Positions 17,796 through 27,216 of a DNA stretch of 64,000 bases are shown here, one piece after another. The stretch's first letter is position 1. The number at the start of each line of letters is the position of its first letter. The notes under the pieces are model-generated. The model saw only the letters and a list, made by a program, of their open reading frames with translations. It ran no database searches and was not told the DNA's origin. The position numbers and the translations under genes were made by a program. This stretch comes from PALSA-693 sp963729695 (GTDB lineage Bacteria; Actinomycetota; Acidimicrobiia; Acidimicrobiales; Palsa-688), in assembly GCA_963729695.1 (NCBI GenBank), contig CAVSOT010000011.1, positions 124,001-188,000 on the forward strand, written 5' to 3'.

Positions 17796-18140
17796 GTGAG
17801 CGGAGAAGAGCAGGAAGAGCAGTCAGTTCCAGATCTGGGTGCGCTCCTGGCTCGTCTCGGCGAGGTGCAGCACAACATCGAGGAGGCCCAGGAATCCGCC
17901 GCCCAGAAGGTGGTGGAGGGCTCGGCCGGAGGCGGAGCGGTCAAGGTGCGGGCCACTGGTGCGCTCGAGTTCCAGGAGGTGATCATCGCCCCCGAGGTGG
18001 TCGATCCCGACGACGTGGAGATGTTGCAGGATCTCGTCCTCGCCGCGGTGCGCGACGTGGTCGACCAGGTCCATGCCGAAGCCGAGCAGGCATTCGGAGG
18101 TTTGCAGTTCGGCGGCCTCGGCGGGCTCCTGGACCAGTAG
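17796..18140 (+). CDS. Nucleoid-associated protein YbaB/EbfC
   Basis: 114-aa member of the YbaB/EbfC DNA-binding family, which forms dimers that bridge or bind DNA. Starts GTG two bases past the dnaX stop. The central block VKVRATGALEFQEVIIAPEVVDPDDVEMLQDLV and the C-terminal helix (AAVRDVVDQVHAEAEQAFGG) are characteristic. The dnaX-ybaB-recR order is widely conserved in bacteria and supports the call. The stop codon lies in the first copy of a 17-bp tandem repeat. Confidence 0.92.
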   Translation: MSGEEQEEQSVPDLGALLARLGEVQHNIEEAQESAAQKVVEGSAGGGAVKVRATGALEFQEVIIAPEVVDPDDVEMLQDLVLAAVRDVVDQVHAEAEQAFGGLQFGGLGGLLDQ

Positions 18141-18185
18141 CCCTCCATGATCAGTAGCCCTGCATAATCAGTAGCCCTCCATAAT
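18135..18185. repeat. 17-bp tandem repeat, 3 copies, between ybaB and recR
   Basis: Unit CAGTAGCCCTCCATGAT with small changes begins at 18135, 18152 and 18169. The first copy contains the ybaB stop codon, so the array grew out of the gene's end. Confidence 0.65.
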
Positions 18186-18212
18186 CAAGGCAGGCGGGTA
18201 GTGTCGGCTCGG

Positions 18213-18848
18213 ATGTACTCCGCCGCGGTCCAAGATCTCATCGACGAGCTCGGCCGGTTGCCGGGGGTGGGCCCGAAGTCGGCACAGCGGATCGCCTTTC
18301 ACCTCTTGAAACTGCCGCCGGACGACGTGTCGCGCCTGGCCCAGGCGATCAGCGTGGTCAAAGAGCGAGTCTCGTGGTGCAGGCACTGCTTCAACATCGC
18401 GGAGAGGAGCGGCTCGGGCACCGATGGGAGTACCGACAGCAGTATCGAGTGCGACATCTGTCGCGACCCCCGGCGTGACTCCACCGTCGTCTGCGTGGTC
18501 GAGGAGCCCCGCGACATCGTGGCGGTAGAGAAGACCCGCGAATACCACGGTCGCTACCACGTGTTGCAGGGTGCGATCAGTCCCATCGACGGCATCGGCC
18601 CCGACAAGCTCCGGGTTCGGGAGTTGCTGGCCCGCCTGGGCCACGAGGAGATCAAAGAGATCATCCTCTGCACCAACCCGAACATCGAGGGGGACGCCAC
18701 CGCGCTGTACCTCGCTTCCCTGCTCAAGCCGCTACCGGTCAAGGTGACCCGCATCGCCAGCGGCTTGCCGGTCGGCGGCGATCTCGAGTACGCCGACGAG
18801 GTCACCCTGGGCCGGGCTCTGGAAGGACGGCGTGAGCTTGGCGAATAA
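18213..18848 (+). CDS. recR: Recombination mediator protein RecR
   Basis: Forms the RecOR/RecFOR complex that loads RecA at gaps. From the ATG at 18213 it is 211 aa; a GTG at 18201 would add MSAR, but the family starts M(Y/F)xxxVQDLIDELGRLPG, which fits 18213. A helix-hairpin-helix (LPGVGPKSAQRIAFHLL) is followed by a four-Cys zinc finger (Cys56, 59, 80, 83) and a Toprim domain beginning VVCVVEEPRD. The loop between the two Cys pairs is Ser/Gly/Thr-rich and about eight residues longer than usual. The C-terminal ASGLPVGGDLEYADEVTLGRAL is classic. Confidence 0.95.
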   Translation: MYSAAVQDLIDELGRLPGVGPKSAQRIAFHLLKLPPDDVSRLAQAISVVKERVSWCRHCFNIAERSGSGTDGSTDSSIECDICRDPRRDSTVVCVVEEPRDIVAVEKTREYHGRYHVLQGAISPIDGIGPDKLRVRELLARLGHEEIKEIILCTNPNIEGDATALYLASLLKPLPVKVTRIASGLPVGGDLEYADEVTLGRALEGRRELGE

Positions 18849-18910
18849 CCGGGCTCGAGAAGGGACCGGGGGCGCGTGTCGCCCCGGGTCCCTCACCACC
18901 CGGCCACAAA

Positions 18911-18947
18911 TGGACATCCGTGCAGCCTGGGGCTGTACAGATGTCCA
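18911..18947. repeat. 37-bp dispersed palindrome, copy 1
   Basis: Arms of 17 bases (TGGACATCCGTGCAGCC and its near-complement) around a 3-base loop; one mismatch, one G-T pair. Near-identical copies at 19048 and, inverted, at 51134. Flank after the right arm reads AAAGGTCG. Possible bidirectional terminator or REP-like element. Confidence 0.7.
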
Positions 18948-19047
18948 AAGGTCGTGTGTTCTAGGGCGGGGATGGTGTTCTGGGCGGGGATGGCCAACGG
19001 CCGGGCGACCCTGGGCGGATTGCCACCTCGCCCGGCCCGCTCACAAA

Positions 19048-19084
19048 TGGACATCCATGCAGCCTGGGGCTGTACAGATGTCCA
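19048..19084. repeat. 37-bp dispersed palindrome, copy 2
   Basis: Differs from copy 1 at one base within the element; the preceding CACAAA flank is shared with copy 1. Starts 137 bases after copy 1 and belongs to the local duplication. Confidence 0.7.
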
Positions 19085-19160
19085 AAGTTCGGGGTCGTTC
19101 GTTGTTCTGGGCGGGGATGGTGTTCCGTGCGGGGATGGCCGCTGATCGCGACACCCTGGC

Positions 19161-19256
19161 CGCATCGCCACCAGGCCGCATCGCCACCAGGGCGCATCGC
19201 CACCAGGGCGCATCGCCACCAGGCCGCATCGCCACCAGGCCGCATCGCCAGCCACG
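19161..19256. repeat. 16-bp tandem repeat, about 6 copies
   Basis: Unit CGCATCGCCACCAGG plus C or G begins at 19161, 19177, 19193, 19209, 19225 and 19241 (last copy diverged). The period is not a multiple of three, and no spacers separate units, so it is a minisatellite rather than coding DNA or a CRISPR array. Confidence 0.75.
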
Positions 19257-19322
19257 GCGCATAACCACCCCGGGGCGCATCACCACCGACGCCCGGCGAA
19301 TTGGCGCCTTGCGTCCCTTGCC

Positions 19323-20507
19323 CTAGTCGGCCCGAACGACGAGCGCGTCGCCCTGCCCGCCCCCTCCGCAGAGGGCAGCCACCCCCAGGCCCCCGCCACG
19401 CCGGCGGAGCTCGTGGAGGAGGGTGAGGGCAATGCGGTTACCGGACGCTCCGATCGGGTGGCCCAGGGCGATGGCGCCACCGTTGGGGTTGACGATCTCG
19501 GGCGAGATGTCGAGGTCGTCGATAGAGGCGAGCACGACGGCGGCGAAGGCCTCGTTGAACTCGTACAGGTCGACCTGGGCAGCGGTCAGGCCGGCCCGGG
19601 TCAGGGCCTTGGCTGCGGAGCGGGACGGCTGGGTCATCAGGCAGGTGTCCGGACCGGCAACCATGCCGTAGCTGACTACCCGGCCGAGGGGCTCCACCCC
19701 GTGGCGCGCCGCGGCCCGCTCGGACATCAGGACGAGGGCGGACGCCCCGTCGGAGATCTGCGAGGCGTTGCCGGCGGTGATCAACCCGTCCGGGCTGAAC
19801 GCCGGCCGCAACTTGGCCAGCCCTTCAGTCGTGGTGCCCGGTCGGATTCCCTCGTCGGTGTCGACGATGACCGGGTCGCCTCTGCGCTGCGGCACCTCGA
19901 CGACCGTGATCTCGGTCGCCAGGAGGCCATCCTTGGTCGCCCGCGCCGCCCGTTCGTGAGACTCCGCCGCGTACGCGTCCTGGCGGTCGCGACCGACCAA
20001 CGGGAACTGCGGCAGGTAGCGCTCGCTGTCGAGACCCATGGCCTCATGGGTGCGGGCATCCTCCAGCCCGTCGTAGGTCAGCGAGTCGCGGACCGTAGTG
20101 TCGCCGAGGCGATAGCCCTGGCGGGCGCCGAGCAGCAAATGGGGGGCGGCGGTCATCGACTCCATCCCGCCGGCCACCACGATGTCGGCGTCGCCCGCCG
20201 CGATCATCAGGTCGGCCTGGTAGACGGCGTTGAGCCCGGAAAGGCACACCTTGTTGACCACTGTCGCGGGTGTGGTCATCGGGATCCCGCCCCGAGTGGC
20301 CGCCTGCCGGGCCGGGACCTGGCCGGCCCCGGCGAGGAGCACCTGTCCCATGATCACGTAGTCCACTTCTTCTGGCTGCGTGCCCGCCCGCTCCAGGGCT
20401 GCTCGTATGGCGAACCCTCCGAGCTCGGCGGCGGAGAACGGTGCCAGCGCCCCTGACAACTTGCCGATCGGGGTGCGTGCGCCGGCGACGATCACTGAAC
20501 CAGGCAT
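19323..20507 (-). CDS. Acetyl-CoA C-acyltransferase (thiolase)
   Basis: 394-aa type II thiolase that condenses or cleaves acyl-CoA in beta-oxidation or acetoacetyl-CoA metabolism. The acyl-accepting Cys is residue 88 (VNKVCLSGLNA); the downstream blocks NEAFA, GGAIALGHPIGASG and CGGGGQGDA carry the catalytic His and second Cys. Full length with an ordinary N-terminus (SVIVAGARTPIGKLSGAL). It is convergent with recR and divergent from the methylmalonyl-CoA epimerase gene 183 bases away, with which it probably shares a metabolic context of propionate and short acyl-CoA use. Biosynthetic versus degradative direction cannot be told. Confidence 0.93.
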   Translation of the reverse strand: MPGSVIVAGARTPIGKLSGALAPFSAAELGGFAIRAALERAGTQPEEVDYVIMGQVLLAGAGQVPARQAATRGGIPMTTPATVVNKVCLSGLNAVYQADLMIAAGDADIVVAGGMESMTAAPHLLLGARQGYRLGDTTVRDSLTYDGLEDARTHEAMGLDSERYLPQFPLVGRDRQDAYAAESHERAARATKDGLLATEITVVEVPQRRGDPVIVDTDEGIRPGTTTEGLAKLRPAFSPDGLITAGNASQISDGASALVLMSERAAARHGVEPLGRVVSYGMVAGPDTCLMTQPSRSAAKALTRAGLTAAQVDLYEFNEAFAAVVLASIDDLDISPEIVNPNGGAIALGHPIGASGNRIALTLLHELRRRGGGLGVAALCGGGGQGDALVVRAD

Positions 20508-20689
20508 GCGTCAAGTGTACGGCCGGCGGGGTGAGACCCGGGGCTGGAGAGCCCCTCGTCGTGACCACCGCGTGCCGAGGTTCTGCGAGACGGCCCTTCC
20601 CGACGGAGCTCGCCCACCGTCGCGGGGTCGTCCCCAATGCCTCCAGGAGGTTCGGTAGTCGGACCCAACCCGGCGATACCCTGGAGTAC

Positions 20690-21100
20690 ATGGGCTCGGC
20701 CATTCTCACCGAAGTCGACCACGTGGCCATCGCGGTTCGCGATCTGGACGCGGCCGTGGCCTGGTACGCCGACGCCTTCGACGCGTCCCTTGCTCATAGG
20801 GAGGTCGTCGAGCGGGACGGGGTCGAGGAGGCCCTGCTGGCGGTGGCCGACTCCTACGTTCAGCTCCTCACTCCGACACGTGACGACTCTCCTGTCGCCA
20901 AGTATCTCGAGACCCGCGGCGAGGGACTCCACCACGTCGGCTACCGGGTGGCCGATTGCGGCCAGGCGCTGCGCCAGGCGATCGCCGCCGGGGCCCGAGC
21001 CATTGACACAGAGCCTCGCCCCGGATCGCGGGGCACGACCGTGGCTTTTTTGCACCCGAAGACGAGCTTCGGCACCCTGATCGAGCTGGTCCAGGAATGA
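20690..21100 (+). CDS. mce: Methylmalonyl-CoA epimerase
   Basis: 136-aa vicinal-oxygen-chelate protein that interconverts (R)- and (S)-methylmalonyl-CoA between propionyl-CoA carboxylase and the mutase. Start ATG at 20690 preceded by GGAG; an in-frame extension back to 20441 lacks conserved sequence. Metal ligands are expected at His11 (EVDHVAIAV), the His of GLHHVGYRV and the Glu of TLIELVQE at the C-terminus. The block GTTVAFLHPKTSFGTLIEL is diagnostic. Stop overlaps the next start (ATGA), so it is coupled with the aminopeptidase. The carboxylase beta subunit lies 3.3 kb downstream. Confidence 0.92.
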   Translation: MGSAILTEVDHVAIAVRDLDAAVAWYADAFDASLAHREVVERDGVEEALLAVADSYVQLLTPTRDDSPVAKYLETRGEGLHHVGYRVADCGQALRQAIAAGARAIDTEPRPGSRGTTVAFLHPKTSFGTLIELVQE

Positions 21101-22047
21101 AGACGCGCCTCTCGCCGCCGAGCGCCGGCCTCAAGTCCAACGACCCTTGCTGGTGCGGCAGCGGGCGCAAGTACAAGCGGTGCCACCGGGTCACGGAGGG
21201 CAGGGTCCTCCCGGGTCACGTGAGCGCCATGCGAGACGTCCCGGATCACATCGTGCCCACGGATTACTACCGCAGCGGCCATCCCGTCCGGCGGGACGAA
21301 CCGATGGTCAAGTCCCCCGACGTGATCGAGCGCATGCGGGTGGCTGGGAAGGTCGCCGCCGAGGTCCTGGCCGTCACCGGCGCAGCGGTCGCCCCGGGCG
21401 TGACCACAGAGGAGCTCGACCGCATCGCCCACCAGGCCTACGTCGACCGCGGCGCCTATCCGTCGACGCTCAACTACCACGGCTACCCGAAGTCGATCTG
21501 CACCTCGGTCAACGAGGTGATCTGCCACGGGATCCCGGACGACCGGCCCCTCGAGGAGGGGGACATCGTCAACATCGACGTGACGGCCTACCTCGACGGC
21601 GTCCACGGCGATTGCAACGCCACCTTCTACGCCGGTGAGGTGGACGCGGCCAGCCGAGAGCTCGTGGAGGTGACCCGCCAGTGCCGGGCTCTGGGCATCG
21701 CCGCCGTGCGACCGGGGCAGCCCCTGTCCGACATCGGGCGGGCCATCGAGACCCATGCACACGCCCACGGCTACGGCGTGGTGCGCACGTTCGTGGGGCA
21801 CGGGATCGGCGAGCAGTTCCACATCGCCCCGAACGTTCCGCACTACTACACGCCCCAGGCGGCCATGATCATGCAACCGGGCATGACCTTCACCGTCGAG
21901 CCCATGATCACCATGGGCGGATGGCGGGAGAAGATGTGGGACAACGGCTGGACGGCGGTGACCCTCGACGGCCGGCGCACCGCTCAGTTCGAGCACACCC
22001 TCCTCGTGACCGAGGACGGCGTGGAGGTCCTCACCGTCGAGGTGTGA
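21097..22047 (+). CDS. map: Type I methionine aminopeptidase with N-terminal SEC-C motif
   Basis: Removes initiator Met. 316 aa, overlapping the epimerase stop by four bases. Residues 16-31 hold a SEC-C zinc motif (PCWCGSGRKYKRCHR), seen in some actinobacterial MAPs and thought to help ribosome association. The pita-bread catalytic domain follows from about residue 72 with the expected metal-ligand blocks: NIDVTAYLDGVHGD (two Asp), FVGHGIG (His), FTVEPMI (Glu) and QFEHTLLV (Glu). Substrate His is in NYHGYPKSICTSVNEVICHG. Fully intact. Its end overlaps the convergent HAD gene by 17 bases. Confidence 0.95.
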   Translation: MKTRLSPPSAGLKSNDPCWCGSGRKYKRCHRVTEGRVLPGHVSAMRDVPDHIVPTDYYRSGHPVRRDEPMVKSPDVIERMRVAGKVAAEVLAVTGAAVAPGVTTEELDRIAHQAYVDRGAYPSTLNYHGYPKSICTSVNEVICHGIPDDRPLEEGDIVNIDVTAYLDGVHGDCNATFYAGEVDAASRELVEVTRQCRALGIAAVRPGQPLSDIGRAIETHAHAHGYGVVRTFVGHGIGEQFHIAPNVPHYYTPQAAMIMQPGMTFTVEPMITMGGWREKMWDNGWTAVTLDGRRTAQFEHTLLVTEDGVEVLTVEV

Positions 22048-22622
22048 CCTCGTCCAACTGGGCGGCATCCTCCCAAAGGCGGGCGTCGATGCCCAGCCGG
22101 GCCGCGCCGGCCACGTTCTCCGGGCGGTCATCGAAGAAGATGACGTCTTCAGGCTGGGCGCCGAGCGCGGCCAGCACCGCTGTGTAGGCGGACGCCTCGG
22201 GTTTGACCGCACGCAGATGGCAGCTGAAGAAGCGTTTGGTGAAAGAGGCGAGCCACGGCGCCGCATCGATCGCCTTCGCCACCTCGACCGGTGCATTGGA
22301 CAGGATGGCCAGCTGCAGCCCCCGCTGGGCAGCCCGCTCGGCGGCCGCGACTGGAGATCGGGTTCGGGTGTACCCAGCCGGCTGCGTCCACCGCGATGAT
22401 CCGCCGAAGCTCGCCGGACGGGACGCGACGATCGAGAAGCCGGGCCCAGTACTCCTCGGCGGTGAGATCGGCCCGGTCGTAGGCGGGCCGATCTACCCAG
22501 TAGGCCGCCCAGAAGTCGCCCCGGGCTTCGTCCCATCCCGCCGCCGCGGCCAAGGCAGCCTGATCGGAAGCTGACGGCGGCAGGCACAGCACCTCGCCGT
22601 AGTCGCAGAGCAGCCAGGTCAT
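22031..22622 (-). CDS. HAD-family hydrolase, disrupted by a frameshift
   Basis: Two frames together make one HAD phosphatase-like protein of about 196 aa. The N-terminal part starts MTWLLCDYGEVLCLPPS (nucleophile Asp7) and runs to HPNP around 22365; the C-terminal part, in the next frame, contains AILSNAPVEVAKAID, LRAVKPEASAY (motif III Lys) and VIFFDDRPENV (motif IV Asp pair). The shift is equal to one extra base within about 22341-22372. All catalytic motifs survive on either side, so an assembly or base-call error is more likely than decay. Substrate unknown. Confidence 0.75.
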
Positions 22623-22687
22623 CAGAAGACCCTATCGGGCGCGATGCCCCAGACAGAGCCGGGCGCCGGCCCAGCTAGCGTGTCCCC

Positions 22688-23570
22688 ATCGAAGTTCACC
22701 TTGTCGATGGCACCTACGAGCTGTTTCGCCATTTCTTCGGAGTGCCGTCGCACCGCAACCGGGACGGCCTCGAGGTGGCAGCCGTCCGCGGTGTCCTGGC
22801 CTCGGTGCTGGCCCTCCTCGCCGACGGGGCGACTCACGTCGGAGTAGCCACCGACCACGTGATCGAGTCGTTCCGCAACGACCTGTGGCCGGGTTACAAG
22901 ACCGGGGCCGGGCGTCGACCCCCAGCTGCTCGGTCAGTTCGGGCTCCTGGAAGCGGCCCTGGCCAGCATGGGCGTGGTCGTGTGGCCCATGATCGAGCTC
23001 GAAGCCGACGACGCCATGGCGGCCGGGGCAGCCGCGGCCGGCGCCGATCGACGTGTCAGCCGGGTGATCATCTGCACGCCAGACAAGGACCTCGCCCAAT
23101 GCGTCATCGGGACCCGAGTGGTCCAACTCGACCGCCGGAAACGGACCCTCATCGACGAGGCTGGCGTCCGGGCCAAGTTCGGGGTCAGTCCCGCTTCCAT
23201 CCCCGACTACCTGGCGCTGGTCGGCGACAGCGCCGACGGGTTCCCCGGCCTCTCCGGGTGGGGGGCCAAGACGGCAGCCGCCGTGCTCGCCCGCTACGAG
23301 CACCTCGAGGCTATTCCCGACGCGCCCGGCCAGTGGGATGTGCCGATCGGGCGCGTCGCCGGCCTGGCGGCCACCCTCGCCGCCCAACGCGACCTGGCCA
23401 TGCTCTTCCGGGATCTCGCCACCTTGCGCACCCACGACCCGGCCCTGGATTCAGGCGAGGAACTCCGCTGGACCGGCCCGACGCCGGCTTTCGCCCAGCT
23501 GAGCGCCACCGTGCTTGACTCACCAAGCCTGGCCGAGCGGGCTGCCCAACTGGCCCACGGGCGGGGGTAG
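22688..23570 (+). CDS. 5'-3' exonuclease (FEN-type, stand-alone), disrupted by a frameshift
   Basis: Flap/5'-3' exonuclease without a polymerase domain. Conserved N-terminus (IEVHLVDGTYELFRHFF) begins at 22688 but has no usual start codon; a stop at 22676 blocks the frame, so the start is damaged or non-canonical. The frame breaks at 22903-22912 (GGGGCCGGGC), where removing one G restores YKTGAG-VDPQLLGQFGLLEAAL and joins the rest (VVVWPMIELEADDAMAAG, ICTPDKDLAQCV, LVGDSADGFPGLSGWGAKTA). The acidic cluster and helix-hairpin-helix are present. Likely a functional gene with sequence errors. Confidence 0.75.
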
Positions 23571-23580
23571 GGCGCCCGGC

Positions 23581-24330
23581 CTATCCGGAGCCTCCTCCGA
23601 AGACGGGGGATTGCGGCCGGGTCAGGGCCTGACGTAGCAGCTGGTGGTAACGGTCCCGGCTGACCTGGATGGCCCCCAGCGAGATCAGGTGAGGGGTCGC
23701 CCACTGCACGTCGAGAAGCGGGGCGCCGACGCCTCCACCGTCCCCCTCGCCGGGGGCGCCGGAGGACCGTTGGAGGAGGGCGACCAGCCCGACCAGCGCC
23801 ACCTTCGAGGCGTCGGTCTGGCGATGGAACATCGACTCCCCGGCGAACAGACCGCCAATTGCCACCCCGTACAGCCCCCCGCCGAGCTCGCCCCATTCGT
23901 CCCACGCCTCCACGCTGTGCACCCAGCCGAGGTCGTGCAGCCGGTGGTAGGCCCGGCGAACGTCGCGGTCGATCCACGCCCCCGGCCGCCGCCGGTCCGC
24001 GCACGCCGCCATAACCGCATCGAAGGCCGTGTCCACCCGGATCTCGAACCGGGCGCACGACTTCCGCAGCGACCGGCTTACCCGGAGCCCACCCGCGTCA
24101 AGAGGGACGATCCCGCGAGGGTCGGGCGACCACCAGGCCACGAGCCCCCGCCGGGCCGGCATCGGAAAAAGGCCAGACCGGTAAGCCGCCAGCACCGTCC
24201 CAGGTTCGAGGTCGGCGCCCACCCCGACGACCTCGCCATCGCCCGCCGCCTCGGCCAACGTCGCTGGGTTATCAGGGAACGCCCAGCGGCTCGCCGCCGG
24301 TTCGACCGCCTGTTGGGCTCCCACGCGCAC
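23581..24330 (-). CDS. aat: Leucyl/phenylalanyl-tRNA--protein transferase
   Basis: Transfers Leu or Phe from tRNA to proteins with N-terminal Arg or Lys, marking them for ClpS/ClpAP-type degradation. From GTG at 24330 the protein is 249 aa (a second GTG at 24324 is possible); the open frame continues far upstream over the carboxylase gene but carries no conserved residues. Diagnostic blocks: AYRSGLFPMPA, WWSPDPRGIVPLD, GGLYGVAIGGLFAGESMFHR, ASKVALVGLV and LLDVQWATPHLISLGA. Ends 10 bases from the convergent exonuclease and is divergent from the carboxylase gene by 60 bases. Confidence 0.92.
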   Translation of the reverse strand: MRVGAQQAVEPAASRWAFPDNPATLAEAAGDGEVVGVGADLEPGTVLAAYRSGLFPMPARRGLVAWWSPDPRGIVPLDAGGLRVSRSLRKSCARFEIRVDTAFDAVMAACADRRRPGAWIDRDVRRAYHRLHDLGWVHSVEAWDEWGELGGGLYGVAIGGLFAGESMFHRQTDASKVALVGLVALLQRSSGAPGEGDGGGVGAPLLDVQWATPHLISLGAIQVSRDRYHQLLRQALTRPQSPVFGGGSG

Positions 24331-24390
24331 CCCCGCAGTCTGGCGCAGCCGGCTGCGACCTGGCCCGGCAGTCGAAGTAGCCTCGTCGTG

Positions 24391-25943
<1,553 letters not shown>

Positions 25944-25947
<4 letters not shown>

Positions 25948-26135
25948 GCCAGGGCCCGACCCCCGAGGAGCTGGCGGCCATCGTCGCCGCGGTCGAGGTG
26001 GCCTGGCCCCGGCCAGCCGTGGCGGCGCCCGCACCTCCTGAGACCCCGAGCCCGTGGCGCTTCTCAGGGAGGTGGTGGGCGCGTCCCCAGACCGCCCGCC
26101 GCGACCGCCCGTGGCTGGCTGCGCCCACTGAATGA
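25944..26135 (+). CDS. Acyl-CoA carboxylase epsilon subunit
   Basis: A 63-aa product from a GTG overlapping the beta-subunit stop (GTGA). It begins SQGPTPEELAAIVAAVEVAW, the helical signature of actinobacterial AccE/PccE proteins that stabilise the alpha-beta complex, then a Pro/Ala linker and a Trp/Arg-rich tail (SPWRFSGRWWARP). Its length and position directly after the beta gene are both typical. Its own stop overlaps the next start (ATGA). Assigned on these features rather than on a catalytic motif. Confidence 0.82.
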
Positions 26136-27211
26136 CCGCGTCAAAAGACGGGGCCGTTCCGGAGCTGGCAACCCTGGCCGACGATGAGGCCGTGCTGTTC
26201 GACGGCGCCGTGGCGTCGTGCTACTCCGGGCTGAAACCCGGCACCGAGCAGCGCGTCGGGCCCCTGACCGTCCGGACGCTGGACCGGCCGCCAGGGGAGC
26301 ATGTGGCCACAGTTGCCACCGTCAATGACCTGCACTTCGGAGAGACCCGCTGCGGCTACGTCGCCAGGGCGGATATCGGCCCCGTCCTGAGCGTTTCGCC
26401 GGGGGAGGTGCCATACCCCGAGGTGATGAATCGGTCGATCGCCGCTGAGATCGCCGCCCTGGCTCCCGACGCTGTGGTGGCCAAAGGGGACCTGACGGCC
26501 GACGGGACCACCACGCAGTACGAAAGCTTCCTCTCCGTCTACGGTCCCGCCGCCGGCGAACGGTTGGTGCTGACAAGAGGCAACCACGACAACCCGTCCG
26601 TGGCTGCGGGCTTGCCGGTCCCGTCGCCAGGCCAGGAGGTCTCGCTCGATGGGGTGACGCTGGCCGTGCTCGACACCTCCCGCCCAGGCCGGCCCGGTGG
26701 CGAGATCGACGGAGACCAGGCCCAGTGGTTGGACGAACTGGCCGGCCGAGCTGACCGGCCCGTCATGGTGTTCGGCCATCACCCGCTTCCCGTGGACGAC
26801 CCGCGGCTGGAGGCCCTGTTCGGGCCGGGGGCGGTGGAAGGCAGCGGGTTGTCCAAGTCGAGCGTCCAGCGGCTGGTCGAGGTCGTTTGTCGCCGGACGG
26901 TCATCGTCGGGTACTTCGCCGGGCACACCCACCGCAACAAGAGCCGGCGCCTGGCCGAGACCGGCGCCTTCCCTTGGGCCGAGGTGGGCTGCGCCAAGGA
27001 CTTCCCCGGCTCGTGGGCCGAGTACCGCGTGTTCGAGGGCGGAATCCTGCAGGTCCACCGCCGGACCCACTCCGACCCGGCCGCGGTGGCCTGGAGCGAG
27101 CGGTGCCGTTCGCTGTACGCCGGGCTGTACCCCCGCTACGCCCTCGGATCGATGGAAGACCGCTGTTTCGAGATCCCACTACGCGAACCGGGGGCGCTGA
27201 CGGCTTTGTAG
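26132..27211 (+). CDS. Calcineurin-like metallophosphoesterase
   Basis: 359-aa dimetal phosphoesterase. Metal-binding blocks in order: NDLHFGE (Asp-x-His), KGDLTADG (Asp), RGNHDNPS (Asn-His-Asp), VFGHHPLP (His) and FAGHTHRNK (Gly-His-x-His). An extra N-terminal 60 residues contain EQRVGPLTVRTLDRPPGEHVATVATV and look like a beta domain. No signal peptide, so cytoplasmic; class resembles cAMP/purple-phosphatase-like Icc proteins. Starts within the epsilon-subunit stop (ATGA), so it is co-transcribed with the carboxylase genes, although no functional link is obvious. Confidence 0.9.
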   Translation: MTASKDGAVPELATLADDEAVLFDGAVASCYSGLKPGTEQRVGPLTVRTLDRPPGEHVATVATVNDLHFGETRCGYVARADIGPVLSVSPGEVPYPEVMNRSIAAEIAALAPDAVVAKGDLTADGTTTQYESFLSVYGPAAGERLVLTRGNHDNPSVAAGLPVPSPGQEVSLDGVTLAVLDTSRPGRPGGEIDGDQAQWLDELAGRADRPVMVFGHHPLPVDDPRLEALFGPGAVEGSGLSKSSVQRLVEVVCRRTVIVGYFAGHTHRNKSRRLAETGAFPWAEVGCAKDFPGSWAEYRVFEGGILQVHRRTHSDPAAVAWSERCRSLYAGLYPRYALGSMEDRCFEIPLREPGALTAL

Positions 27212-27216
27212 TTGGT

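Larger units (their letters stand above)
18849..19322. other. Repeat-filled gap between convergent recR and thiolase genes
   Basis: About 470 bases with no gene. It holds two copies of a 37-bp palindrome (18911, 19048) inside a roughly 137-bp imperfect direct duplication, then a 16-bp tandem array (19161-19256). The palindromes could terminate transcription from both sides. Confidence 0.55.

Noticed and set aside
19161..19256. CRISPR-like array
   Set aside because: The 16-bp units are back to back without spacers, and no cas genes are present.
23644..24390. Long N-terminal extension of the carboxylase beta gene
   Set aside because: Residues upstream of 24391 are opposite aat and have no similarity to carboxylases.
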